From contig CAWICZ010000001.1 of NCBI GenBank assembly GCA_963834825.1, positions 124,001 through 188,000 on the forward strand: DNA of 64,000 bases, given 5' to 3'. Below are positions 41,264-50,798 of this stretch, one piece after another. The number at the start of each line of letters is the position of its first letter. Position 1 is the first letter of the stretch. A model generated the notes under the pieces. The model did no database searches, was not told where the DNA came from, and saw only the letters and a list, made by a program, of their open reading frames with translations. A program made the translations under genes and the position numbers. Source of the DNA: JACDAN01 sp963834825. Lineage in GTDB: Bacteria > Actinomycetota > Thermoleophilia > Gaiellales > Gaiellaceae.

Positions 41264-41959
41264 GTCTTCCACCCGTTGTCTCGGCCGAGGAGTGGCAGGC
41301 CGCTCAGCGACGACGCTGCTCGCCAAGGAGAAGGAAGCCACCAGGGCGCGCGACGCGCTCGCCGCGGAGCGCCGCCGGCTGCCCATGGTCCTGATCGACA
41401 AGGACTACGTCTTCCAGGGTCCGGACGGCGAGGCGACCTGGTCGACCTGTTCGAGGGACGCCGCCAGCTGCTCCTCTACCACTTCATGTTCGGCCCGAAC
41501 CAGGACGTGGGCTGCGACGGCTGCTCGATGTTCGTCGACCAGGTCGGCCACCTCGCCCACCTGCACGCCCGCGACACATCCTTCGTGCTCGTCTCGCGCG
41601 CACCGCTGCCCAAGCTCGAGGCGTACGAGCGGCGGATGGGCTGGACGATCCCCTGGTACTCGTCGTTCGACAGCGACTTCAACGTCGATTTCGGTCGCTC
41701 GCCGGAGACGCCGCAGCCGGACGCCTACCAGGACGGCGAGATGTTCGGCCTCAGCGTCTTCCTTCGCGACGGGGACGCCGTCTACCGGACCTACTTCACG
41801 AGGCTGCGCGGGGTCGAGGCGCTCGGCAGCGTCTGGACCTTCCTCGACCTGACGCCACTCGGCCGGCAGGAGACCTGGGAGGACTCACCGGAAGGGTGGC
41901 CGCAGACCCCGCCCTACGGGTGGTGGCGCCGCCACGACGAGTACGAGGACGGTGCCTGA
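41260..41959 (+). CDS. DUF899 protein, copy 4 (two single-base frame breaks)
   Basis: It starts MSLPPVVSAEEWQAAQ; one base is missing near 41310 before LLAKEKEATRARDALAAERR, and one near 41440 (CC for CCC) before LVDLFEGRRQLLLYHFMFGP. Then it is intact: VGCDGCSMFVDQVGHLAHLH, TSFVLVSRAPLPKLEAYERR, MGWTIPWYSSFDSDFNVDF, LGSVWTFLDLTPLGRQE. Corrected length about 233. It is the most diverged of the four (CDGC in place of CPxC). It overlaps the hydrolase gene start. Confidence 0.72.
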
Positions 41960-42813
41960 GCGGGTCGAGCGGGTCCTCCGCGCGAACGGGGTCGATCTCT
42001 GCGTCGAGACGTTCGGCGATCACGGCGACCCCGCGATCCTGCTCATCGCAGGAGCGACCGGTTCGATGCTCTCGTGGGACGAAGAGCTCTGCGAACGGCT
42101 CGCGGCCGGTTCTCGGTTCGTCATTCGCTACGACCTCCGCGACACCGGCCGCTCGGTCACCTACGAGCCGGGCTCTCCGCAGTACACGGGTGCCGATCTG
42201 GTCGAGGATGCCGTCGGCGTGCTCGACGCCTCGAGTGTGGACGCCGCGCACCTCGTGGGCATTTCGATGGGCGGAGGGATCGCTCAGATCGCCGCGCTCG
42301 ACCATCCCGGCTCGCGTCGCGTCGCTCACGCTGATCTCGACCAGCCCCGCCGTGCCGGGCGCTCCCGACCTTCCACCGATGTCGGCGGAGCTCCGCGCGT
42401 ACTTCGCCGAGGAGCCGGCGGCGCCGGATTGGTCGGACCGAAGCGCAGTGATCGACTACTACGTCGAGTCCGCGCGCCCGTACGCCGCTAGGTCGGTCAC
42501 GTTCGACGAGGCGCCTTGGCGAGAGCTTGGAAATCGCGACTTCGACCGCAGCATCAACCTCGCATCGAGCATGACGAACCACTTCGCGATCGACGGCGCC
42601 GAGAGGCGCGGCCGGCTGCGGGACATCCAGGCGCCGACACTGGTCATTCACGGAACCGAGGATCCCCTGTTCCCGCTCGAGCACGGACGCGCGCTCGCGA
42701 ACGAGATCCCCGACGCCAGGCTGCTCGCGTTGAAGGAGACGGGCCACGAGCTTCCTCGACGGGTCTGGGACGCCGTCGTGCCCGCGATCCTCCAGCAAAG
42801 CGAAGGAATTTGA
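41952..42813 (+). CDS. Alpha/beta hydrolase, frame broken by one base
   Basis: The GTG at 41952 opens MPERVERVLRANGVDLCVET. The oxyanion region is LLIAGATGSMLSWDEELCER, followed by VIRYDLRDTGRSV and the elbow LVGISMGGGIAQIAALDHP. One extra C near 42311 shifts the frame, which resumes as RVASLTLISTSPAVPGAPDL, TLVIHGTEDPLFPLEHGRAL (acid residue) and LKETGHELPRRVWD (catalytic His). Corrected length about 286. Last gene of the DUF899 operon, overlapping copy 4 by 8 bases. Confidence 0.8.
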
Positions 42814-42897
42814 CGACGCCCTCCGTGCATGTCAAAGTCGCGCGGTCAAGTCCTGCAGGCCTTCGGGTCGGCGGGACTTGGCGTTTTTTGTGGACGG

Positions 42898-43476
42898 CTA
42901 GCTGGTCAGCGCCGGAACCCGTTTCCCGTCCGCGGAGCATTCGACGAGGGTCGCGAGCCGTCTGGCGCGCGTGTCAGGCCGCTTCGCGCTCACGACCCAG
43001 AAGGTCGCGAGGTGACGGTAGGCGTCGGACTGTCCTTCGAACCAGTCCCACGCCGTCTTGTTGGCCCGAAACGCCGATCGCTGCTCCTTGTCGAACCTGG
43101 CTTCGTGCCGGCGCTCGTAGGAGTACACCGCGGTCCGGTCCTCGCGTCGCGCCTCGAATGCGGCCTCGCCGGCCGGTGTCATCCGGCCTTGCTCGCGCAG
43201 CTCGGCGATCTTCGCGATGTTGACGGCGCTCCAGTTGCTCGTCCGCCGGCGCGGCGAGAACCGCTGCCGGTAGCAAAGCTCGTCGATCCGCTGGACCTTG
43301 CCGTCGATCCAGCCGAAGCACAGCGCTTCCTCGACGCTCTCCTCCCAGGTGATCGTCTGACGGCCGGACGCCTTCTTGTAGTAGCCGAGCCAGAGCTCGG
43401 TCTCCGACTCGTGATGCTCCTCGAGCCAGGCGCGCAGCTCGGCAGGCGTGGCGAAGAAAGTGCGGCCTTCGCTCAT
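42898..43476 (-). CDS. YdeI/OmpD-associated family protein
   Basis: A 192-residue protein: RTFFATPAELRAWLEEHHES, ELWLGYYKKASGRQTITWEE, EEALCFGWIDGKVQRIDELC and QRFSPRRRTSNWSAVNIAKI. This is the YdeI family, linked in some bacteria to bacteriocin or cationic-peptide resistance. It is soluble and has no signal. It is divergent from the next gene with a 32-base gap and lies convergent to the DUF899 operon. Confidence 0.88.
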   Translation of the reverse strand: MSEGRTFFATPAELRAWLEEHHESETELWLGYYKKASGRQTITWEESVEEALCFGWIDGKVQRIDELCYRQRFSPRRRTSNWSAVNIAKIAELREQGRMTPAGEAAFEARREDRTAVYSYERRHEARFDKEQRSAFRANKTAWDWFEGQSDAYRHLATFWVVSAKRPDTRARRLATLVECSADGKRVPALTS

Positions 43477-43508
43477 CGGCGGTCATCTTGTCGGACTACG
43501 CTTCCGTC

Positions 43509-44063
43509 GTGCACGCGCTCGCCATCGCAGCGGCACTCGTCCTCGTCTCGGGCGCAGCAGCGGGCCCGGAGAGCGGCCGGCGCTTCTTCCCCCTCGAGCC
43601 ACGCAGCGAATGGACGTTCGAGGACACCACGTACGGCGGGACGTCGAGCATGAGCGTGACGCGGGCTCGGGCCGGCGTGTTCCGGCTCGACGGGTTTCCC
43701 GGCGCATCGGACCTGCGAGTCCGCTGGTCAGGTCAAATGCTTCAGGCCTGGGACAAGGCGCAGCGGCGCTGGGAGGCGCTGCTCCGGCTCGGTGCGAAGG
43801 CCGGGACGACCTATCGGGTCGACCTTCCGGCGCCGCTCTGGAACGGCGTCCGCGTCACGCTCGCTTCGCGGCAGGCAACCGTCCGAAACGGTCGGCGCTC
43901 CTATCGTGGCTCGATCCGGTTTGACGTCCAGCCGCCGGCAGGGCTCTCGGACGGCGGCATCCTCGCGCTCTGGTTTGCGCCTGGCGTCGGCCTCGTGCGC
44001 TGGGTCGAGCAGTCGTTTGCCGGCCCGGTCGCGCATGTTCTTGTCTCCGGGCCGCGTATGTGA
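43509..44063 (+). CDS. Secreted protein of unknown function
   Basis: GTG 43509 gives a signal peptide (VHALAIAAALVLVSGAAAG); a TTG at 43488 is an alternative. The mature part is about 165 residues, beta-rich, with FFPLEPRSEWTFEDTTYGG, WSGQMLQAWDKAQRRWEALL, GTTYRVDLPAPLWNGVRVTL and GILALWFAPGVGLVRWVEQS. The last phrase resembles lipoproteins of the type 'APGVGLVR' that follow a conserved first-line W..Y. No family name is safe. Confidence 0.65.
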   Translation: MHALAIAAALVLVSGAAAGPESGRRFFPLEPRSEWTFEDTTYGGTSSMSVTRARAGVFRLDGFPGASDLRVRWSGQMLQAWDKAQRRWEALLRLGAKAGTTYRVDLPAPLWNGVRVTLASRQATVRNGRRSYRGSIRFDVQPPAGLSDGGILALWFAPGVGLVRWVEQSFAGPVAHVLVSGPRM

Positions 44064-44133
44064 CATGGTTCCGCCGCCTGCGGCATGAGTCAGGCGCGGC
44101 GGTAGCGGAGCCGTCGCAGACAAAGGGGGGAAC

Positions 44134-47100
44134 ATGCCGTACAAGCGCTTGTGGTCGAGCGTCGTGCTCGCCGCGTCCCTCGTTGCCATCGCGGCCGCAC
44201 CAGGATCGTTGTCGGCGCAGACCAATGCCGACGCGCTCGACGTGGCCCTGACGTATGTCGACGAGCACGCGGCGCAGCTCGGCATCACCCGTGCGGATGT
44301 CACGGATCTGTTCGTCACCAGCAACTACCGCAGCGCCCACAATGGAGTCACACACGTCAACCTCAACCAGCGCTACGAGGGCCTCGAGGTCTTCGGCGGT
44401 CACGTCACGGTCAACGTCGCCTCGAACGGCGTCGTCGTGTTCGCCGGCGGCAGCCTCGTCACGGGCCTCGCCAGAGCACCGTCAGGGTCCACCGACCTGA
44501 AAGTCACCGAAGCGGTCGAGGCCGCGGCGCGAGAGCTGCAGCTCGCCCCGCCGACCGACCTCCAGGTGCTCAGCACCACCGGGCAGAGGGCCGTCGTCTC
44601 CGGCGGTGGAATCTCCGACGCACCGATCCCGCTGCGCCTCGGCTGGCAGCCGACAAAGGGCGGGCTGCGCCTCGCCTGGCAGCTCGTGATCGACGACTCG
44701 TCTGGGGACTCACTATGGAACGCGACCGTCGACGCCGCGAGTGGTGAGCTGCTCGACGTAGACGACTGGACCTCGCGCGACAACCCCGGAGACCTCGCGA
44801 CCACACTGACGCGGTCAGGCGCCACGGCGGCCGACACGTCGAGCCTCGTCACGCCGAACCCGGTGAACGACGGCTCGAGCTACCGGGTCTTCGAGCTGCC
44901 GAAGGAGAGCCCGAACGACGGCCAGCGGACGCTCGTCCAGAATCCGGCGGACGCGACGGCGTCTCCGTTCGGCTGGCACGACACCAACGCAGTCGCGGGG
45001 CCGGAGTTCACGATCGCGCGGGGCACCAACGCCCACGCGTACCTCGACCAGGACGACAACGATGCGGCCGACTTCGGCGAGCCGGACGCCGGTGTGGGGC
45101 TCGACTTCGACTTCACGCTCGACCTGGCCCAGCACGCCCAGAACTACCGGAGCGCGACCGTCTCGAACCTCTTCTACTGGAACAACATCATCCACGACGT
45201 CATGTACCAGTACGGCTTCAACGAGCCGTCCGGGAACTTCCAGGCCAATAACTACGCGCGCGGCGGCACCCAGGGCGACTACGTCCGTGCCGAGGCGGCC
45301 GACGGAGGCGGCACGAACAACGCGAACTTCTCCACGCCGGTGGAGACCCCGGCGTCGGGCGGCACGCCGCGGATGCAGATGTTCCTGTGGCCCGGCAACC
45401 AGTTCGGCGCCCAGAACCAGGTCGTCGTGCCCGGCGTAGGCTCGTTCGACTCGTCGTGGGCGCGCTTCTCGCCGGCGCCGACCCCGGCCGGAACGTCCGG
45501 CCAGCTGATCAACGCCGGCAACGGCTGCACGGCCGCGGACTACGCGTCCGCTCCGGCCGGCGACTGGATCGCGATCGTGACCGGCAGCAACCTCGGCTGT
45601 CAGAACATCGAGAAGGGACGGCAGGCGGGTGCGGCCGGAGCGAAGGCGCTCATCGTCGCGCTCAACGCCGGCGGCGCCGCACCGATCCTGACGGGCTCGA
45701 TGACGACGGCTCCGCCGACGATCCCCGTTGCAAGCATCACCCAGGCCGACGGGAACACGATCCGGGCGGCGATCACGGCAACGTCGACCGCCACCGTGCG
45801 CAAGCATCCGAACCATCCGGGGATCCGCGACGGCGACCTGGAGAGCGGGATCATCATCCACGAGTACGGCCATGGCATCTCCAACCGCCTGACGGGTGGC
45901 CCGGGGATCAACTGCCTGAGCGGCGACGAGCAGGCCGGCGAGGGGTGGAGCGACTACTACGCGATCACCATGCTTCTCAACCCCGCCCTCGACAATCCGG
46001 ACCTGCCACGTGGAATGGGCCCGTACGCGCTGTTCCAGGACAGCCGGCAGGGCGCCGGCATCCGGCCACGGCCCTACACGCGCAACATGGCGATCCAGCC
46101 GTTCACCTACGACAGCATCAAGACCGGCGGCTGGCTCGATGGGACCACTCTTGCCGTCCCGCACGGCCTCGGCCACGGGTGGGCGGCCGTGCTCTGGGAC
46201 CTCGATTGGGACTTGATCGACAAGTACGGCTTCAACCCGAACGTCTACGGCGCGTGGAACAGCGGTGGTAACAACCGCTCGCTCCAGTACGTGACCGATG
46301 GCCTCAAGCTGCAGGGTTGCGGCCCGGGGCTCGTCGTCGCGCGAGGCGCGATCGTCGCCGCCACGGAGGCACTCGGTGGCGAGGACACCTGCACCGTCTG
46401 GGCCACGTTCGCCCGACGTGGGCTGGGGTTCAGCGCCGTCCAGGGAACCACCAACCGAGATGACAACAGCGAGGCGTTCAACACGCATCCCGACTGCCGC
46501 GAGGGCTTTTTCGGGATCTCCGACCAACCGACCCTCAACACGGTCAACCGCGGCGCGGCGGTGGAAATGGAGTTCGATGCCGGTGGCGACCGCGGCCTCG
46601 ACATCCTCGCCAGCAACTCACCGTACTCCCGGCAGGTCGACTGCGCGACGCTGCGTACCGAGACACCGGGGGCCGAGTTCATCACCCCGCGCCCGCTGCC
46701 GATCCCGGCGGAGACACCGGGCAACTCCCGGCTCTCCTATGACCAGAGCACGGGCCGCTACACCTTCCCCTGGAAGACGCTGCAGGAGTGGGGCGGCACC
46801 TGCCGTGAGTTCGTCCTGACGCGGGACGACGGCGTTCAGCACCGTGCCTACTTCCGCATCCAGGCGAACCCGGCGCACGCAGTCTCGGGCCGGGTCCTCG
46901 ACTCCGACGGGCAGCCCGTGGCGAACGCCACTGTCACGCTGCGGGGGCCGGTCTTCGCGAGGACGACGAGCGACGCCAACGGCCGCTACTCGTTCGAGCC
47001 ATTGCCGAGGGGCACCTACAACGCAACGGCCGCCGCGGGCGGGTGCTTCGACCCGCAGACGCAGACACTCGATCTGTCCCGGCCGAGGACGCTCGACTTC

Positions 47101-48546
47101 ACGCTCCCGAGGCGCAGCGACGCATTCGGGTACACCTGCGGGCTCGAGGCCGCTGCCTTCGAGGAGGCCGCCACGGTCGTCCCCATCAGCGGGGACGACG
47201 TCGCCGGCACGATCGACCTCCCGTTCCCGTTCAGGTTCTACGGGTTCCCCTACACGCGGGCCCACGTCTGCACGAACGGCTTCATCGAGTTCGTCGGCCC
47301 CGCGACCACCAACTGCTCGGTGGCCAATGCGGCGATTCCGACCACGGGCCGGCCCAACGGCGCGATCTACTCGTTCTGGGACGACACGTTCGTCGACAGT
47401 CAGGCGTCGATTCGTACAGAGCTGAAGGGCGCCTCACCGAACCGCCGCTTCGTGATCGAGTTCAGAAACCTCCACTTCTTCCAGGACACGAGCCGGCGTG
47501 TCGACTTCAACATCGTGCTTCACGAGAACGGCGAGATCGTCACGCAGTACCGCAACCTGGCCGATGACGGCCGCGAGACGGGCAACCAGGCGACGATCGG
47601 CATCGAGAACCACACCGGTCAGGATGCCCTCCGGGTCTCGTTCGACCAATCGGTGCTGGCTCCGGCGCCGGCGGTCACCTCGATCCGGTACAGGCCGCCG
47701 CCGCTTCCGCCGGCGCAGACGGTGTCGGGTCACGTCCGCGACGGCGCAAACCAAGCGATCGCGAACGCGACGGTGACGATCGAAGGCACGCCGATCACGC
47801 CGGCCACGACCGACGCGAACGGCTCCTACTCGTTCCAGCTGGTGCCGGAGGGCACGTACAGCGCGACGGCTTCGGCAACCGGATGCCAGACCACCGAGAC
47901 GAAGCAGCTCGTCGTCTCCGGGCCGACCACGCTCGACTTCATGCTCCAGGACGCGACCGACAGCTTCGGGTACTCCTGCAGCGTGGCGAGCGACGTGCCC
48001 TTCGAAGAGGCCGACACGGTTCTCGCGCTTACGGGCGACGACGCGTCGACCCTGATCACGCTGCCGTTCCCGTTCACGCTCTACGGCACGACGTACACGG
48101 ACGCTCGTGTCTGCACGAACGGCTACATCGAGCTAGGGACGCCGGCCAGTCTCTGCACCTTCACGAATGCCGCGATCCCGACGACGGCTCGGCCCAACGG
48201 CGCCGTCTACGCCTACTGGGACGACCTCTTCGTCGACGACCAGGCGTCGGTGCGCACTCAGTTGAAGGGCACCGCCCCGAACCGACGCTTCGTGATCGAG
48301 TTCCGGAACGTGCGCTACCTCGGCGATGTCACCCGTCGGATCGACGTCAGCCTCGTCCTCGACGAGAGCGGTCAGGTCCTGACGCAGACGCGGAACCTCG
48401 CTGACGACGGGCGTGAGCGGGGCAACTCCGCCACGTTCGGGATCGAGAACGGGGCGGGGAACGTCGCGCTTCGGTTCTCGTTCAACGAGGCCGTGCTCGG
48501 CGTCGAGCCGGGAGTCAACACGATCACCTACCGGCCGCCCGCCTAG
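44134..48546 (+). CDS. Secreted M36 (fungalysin-like) metallopeptidase with duplicated C-terminal modules
   Basis: A 1470-residue exported zinc protease. Signal peptide residues 1-28 (cut near LSA), FTP propeptide about 50-200, catalytic domain about 270-830 with the zinc site HEYGH (576-580) and ligand E603 in AGEGWSDYY. A PA-type insert (about 445-550) lies before the HEYGH. Then come two similar modules (about 916-1195 and 1196-1470), each with a carboxypeptidase-regulatory-like domain (NATVTLRGP, DANGRYSFEPLPRGTY) followed by a nidogen-like domain (PFPFRFYGFPYT, VCTNGFIEF, FRNLHFFQDTSRRVDFNIVL). ATG 44134 follows AAAGGGGGGAAC. Confidence 0.92.
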   Translation: MPYKRLWSSVVLAASLVAIAAAPGSLSAQTNADALDVALTYVDEHAAQLGITRADVTDLFVTSNYRSAHNGVTHVNLNQRYEGLEVFGGHVTVNVASNGVVVFAGGSLVTGLARAPSGSTDLKVTEAVEAAARELQLAPPTDLQVLSTTGQRAVVSGGGISDAPIPLRLGWQPTKGGLRLAWQLVIDDSSGDSLWNATVDAASGELLDVDDWTSRDNPGDLATTLTRSGATAADTSSLVTPNPVNDGSSYRVFELPKESPNDGQRTLVQNPADATASPFGWHDTNAVAGPEFTIARGTNAHAYLDQDDNDAADFGEPDAGVGLDFDFTLDLAQHAQNYRSATVSNLFYWNNIIHDVMYQYGFNEPSGNFQANNYARGGTQGDYVRAEAADGGGTNNANFSTPVETPASGGTPRMQMFLWPGNQFGAQNQVVVPGVGSFDSSWARFSPAPTPAGTSGQLINAGNGCTAADYASAPAGDWIAIVTGSNLGCQNIEKGRQAGAAGAKALIVALNAGGAAPILTGSMTTAPPTIPVASITQADGNTIRAAITATSTATVRKHPNHPGIRDGDLESGIIIHEYGHGISNRLTGGPGINCLSGDEQAGEGWSDYYAITMLLNPALDNPDLPRGMGPYALFQDSRQGAGIRPRPYTRNMAIQPFTYDSIKTGGWLDGTTLAVPHGLGHGWAAVLWDLDWDLIDKYGFNPNVYGAWNSGGNNRSLQYVTDGLKLQGCGPGLVVARGAIVAATEALGGEDTCTVWATFARRGLGFSAVQGTTNRDDNSEAFNTHPDCREGFFGISDQPTLNTVNRGAAVEMEFDAGGDRGLDILASNSPYSRQVDCATLRTETPGAEFITPRPLPIPAETPGNSRLSYDQSTGRYTFPWKTLQEWGGTCREFVLTRDDGVQHRAYFRIQANPAHAVSGRVLDSDGQPVANATVTLRGPVFARTTSDANGRYSFEPLPRGTYNATAAAGGCFDPQTQTLDLSRPRTLDFTLPRRSDAFGYTCGLEAAAFEEAATVVPISGDDVAGTIDLPFPFRFYGFPYTRAHVCTNGFIEFVGPATTNCSVANAAIPTTGRPNGAIYSFWDDTFVDSQASIRTELKGASPNRRFVIEFRNLHFFQDTSRRVDFNIVLHENGEIVTQYRNLADDGRETGNQATIGIENHTGQDALRVSFDQSVLAPAPAVTSIRYRPPPLPPAQTVSGHVRDGANQAIANATVTIEGTPITPATTDANGSYSFQLVPEGTYSATASATGCQTTETKQLVVSGPTTLDFMLQDATDSFGYSCSVASDVPFEEADTVLALTGDDASTLITLPFPFTLYGTTYTDARVCTNGYIELGTPASLCTFTNAAIPTTARPNGAVYAYWDDLFVDDQASVRTQLKGTAPNRRFVIEFRNVRYLGDVTRRIDVSLVLDESGQVLTQTRNLADDGRERGNSATFGIENGAGNVALRFSFNEAVLGVEPGVNTITYRPPA

Positions 48547-48570
48547 CCGGCGGATCGGTTCGTCACGACC

Positions 48571-48597
48571 CGAGGGCCCCGCGCTGCGGGGCCCTCG
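48571..48597. terminator. Strong bidirectional hairpin terminator
   Basis: A perfect 12-bp stem CGAGGGCCCCGC with loop GCT and the matching arm, between the ends of the peptidase gene and the convergent phosphoesterase/phytase-like gene. An outer CGACC...GGTCG pair extends it. Confidence 0.8.
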
Positions 48598-48615
48598 GCG
48601 CGTCGGGTCGAGTTC

Positions 48616-50680
48616 CTAACGCAGCGCCGGTGTCCGAACGACGATCAGCTCGACATCGTCGGGCCGGTCACGGGCGATCCAGCGCCCGTCGCTGCCGGGA
48701 TAGTTGTTGTCGTTCGCGATCAGCAGCCGATCCTTGCCCAGCACCTCGAGGCTCTCGACCGACTGGAGCGGGAACGAGAACGGGTCGCCGACGCCGAACT
48801 CGCCCGGGCGGGCGGGGAGTGAGATGCCGTCGAGATCCCGGATCCGCAAGAGGTCGAGTATGAGCTGCTTCTCGAGGTAGCCGTCTGCGTCGACTCGCCG
48901 CAGGTCGACGAGGTAGATCTTCTTCTGCCTCGCATCGGCGCCCTGAAAGTCGTCGCGCTCGATGAGGACGAGCCGATTCTTGTCGAGTGCGGTGAAATCG
49001 CCGATCACCGCGTTCGGGAAGTCGGCATCGACGCGATAGTTCCACGTCCGGCCGGTGTACCTGCCGCGCCGTAGGTCGAACTCATTGACAATACGCCGCC
49101 GCGGATCGGGATCGGTCCGGAGAGCGCCCTCGAGCACCGGGTAGAGGAACTTGCGGTCGACGCTCATCGCCGTTCCCTCGAAGCCGCGACTCGCCGGGAG
49201 GTTCCAGGCGTTCGGGTCGGGCAGGAACGGGTTCTGCGGCGACTGCACCCCCGGCAGCGGGAACGGCGCCTCGAGCACCTTCCCGGTCCGGTCGGTGTGG
49301 AGGAGGAACGGCCCGAACTCCTCCCCGAACCACAGGTCGCCGTTGCGCTCCCGCCGAACGGACTCGAGGTCGAAGTCCGCTCCGGTCAGGAGCCGGTCGG
49401 CGCGGAAGAGGGGGAACGGGATCTTCCGGCCGGGGTCGCGCAACTGGATGAAGCTGCGGACGTCGACCGCCCCGTTTCCGCCCTCCGCGGTCTTGAACTC
49501 GGGTCGGATCGTGTACAGGCGAAGCAGGAAGTCGCCCGAGTTGGTCTTCGCGCCGAAGCCGTTGTCGGGCATGCCCAGGAACGTTCCGCGCCCGCCGTCG
49601 AGAACGGCCGAGAACCCGGGAATCGGCTGGCCCGGGAACGGCGGCGTGACGCCGTTGTCGGGAGCGATGAACGCGCCGGCACGGCGGGCCGGGCTGGTAC
49701 GCATCCGACGGCAGGATCGCCCGCGCGAGGAGCGTCGGCTCGAGGCTGATCCGCTGCCACGAGAAGACGTCAGGAGAGCGCGGATTCACAGTCAGCTTCA
49801 GCCACTCGCTCGCGGTCTCGCCTTCGACGACGAGTCGGGTGACGTTGGGCGCGGACGACAGCGGCTTGTCGAAGTAGAAGTCGTGTGTGTCGCCCTGCAG
49901 CACGAGCACCGGTCGCTCGAACTCGCGCGCGAGCTCCGCGATCCGCTCGCTGATCGGCACGAAGCCGGAGCCGCGTGGCGCGGTGCCGAGCCACATGTCG
50001 GCCTGCATCGCGACGACCACGGCCCGCGCCCGCTCGTCGTCGGCGCGCTCGAAGGTCCGGTCGAGCCAGCGGAGGTCTGCCTCCAGCCGCGTCCGATACT
50101 CCTCCAGCTGCGCGGGCGAGGGCGTCGGGGCGCCGAACCACGGTTCGAGATCGTTGTTGCTGCCGACGACGTGAACTGCTGAGAACACGACGTCCGACTG
50201 TTCCCACAGCTGGTTCTCGGGGAAGCCGCGCTGCGCCAGGACGCGCTTCCTGCGCTCACCGAGGGTCCGGCCGGGCTCCGGGAAGAACACCGAGCGCACG
50301 GCGTTCAGCCGCTCGAGCGGGTCGAAACCGCCCTGGGCGGGGCGGTGACAGTCCGTCCACTCGTTGTCACCGGGCGTGTAGACGAGCGGGTCGTCGAAGG
50401 TGTCGAAGAACGATCGGATGCGGGCGAAGTAGGCGTCCGTGCAGAGGCTGCTCCCTGTCTTGATGTCGCCTAGGTGGAGCGCCAGCTCCACGTCGCGGTC
50501 GGCGTCGATGTCGGCCACAAGCGATGGGAACAGCGCCTCCTGTGCCGGACCGTACGGTGTATCGCCAATCACGGCCAAGGTCGTGGCCTTCTCACCGCGG
50601 CTCTGGTTGCCGGCCGAGGCGGTGACGGTGACGACGAGGGCCACCGCCAGTGCGAGCGCCGGCGCGAGCAATTTCCGCAT
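48616..50680 (-). CDS. Secreted metallophosphoesterase joined to a phytase-like esterase domain (one frame break)
   Basis: From ATG 50680: signal peptide (residues 1-23), then a calcineurin-like domain with LAVIGDTPYGPAQEALFPSL, LALHLGDIKTGSSLC, VYTPGDNEWTDCHRP, VHVVGSNNDLEPW and VLVLQGDTHDFYFDKPL. After SWQRISLEPTLLARAILPSD the frame shifts near 49690 (one extra base) and resumes as GAFIAPDNGVTPPFPGQPIP, FSAVLDGGRGTFLGMPDNG, DLWFGEEFGPFLLHTDRTGK and ASRGFEGTAMSVDRKFLYPV, an esterase-like phytase domain. Corrected length about 687. There is no stop or start between the domains apart from the shift, so a natural fusion is likely. Confidence 0.78.
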
Positions 50681-50798
50681 GGGTCCCCTCCTGGCTCGGG
50701 TACCCGGCGAAGCTAGTGGGGCATCACTTCGAGGTGTGTTTCGGGGCGGTGAAGAGAAGGCATCGGGTTGGTGCGGACAGCGGGGCTAGGCTTGCCCG

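Noticed and set aside
42814..42897. Gap after the hydrolase gene checked for a terminator or tRNA
   Set aside because: No stable GC hairpin with a T-run and no tRNA-like arms; a short TTTTTT-containing stretch alone is not enough.
44064..44133. GCCGC/GCGGC inverted repeat before the peptidase gene
   Set aside because: The stem is only about five pairs and is expected by chance at this GC content.
44815..46527. 570-codon minus-strand ORF inside the M36 peptidase gene
   Set aside because: Shadow ORF with no domain, opposite the catalytic domain.
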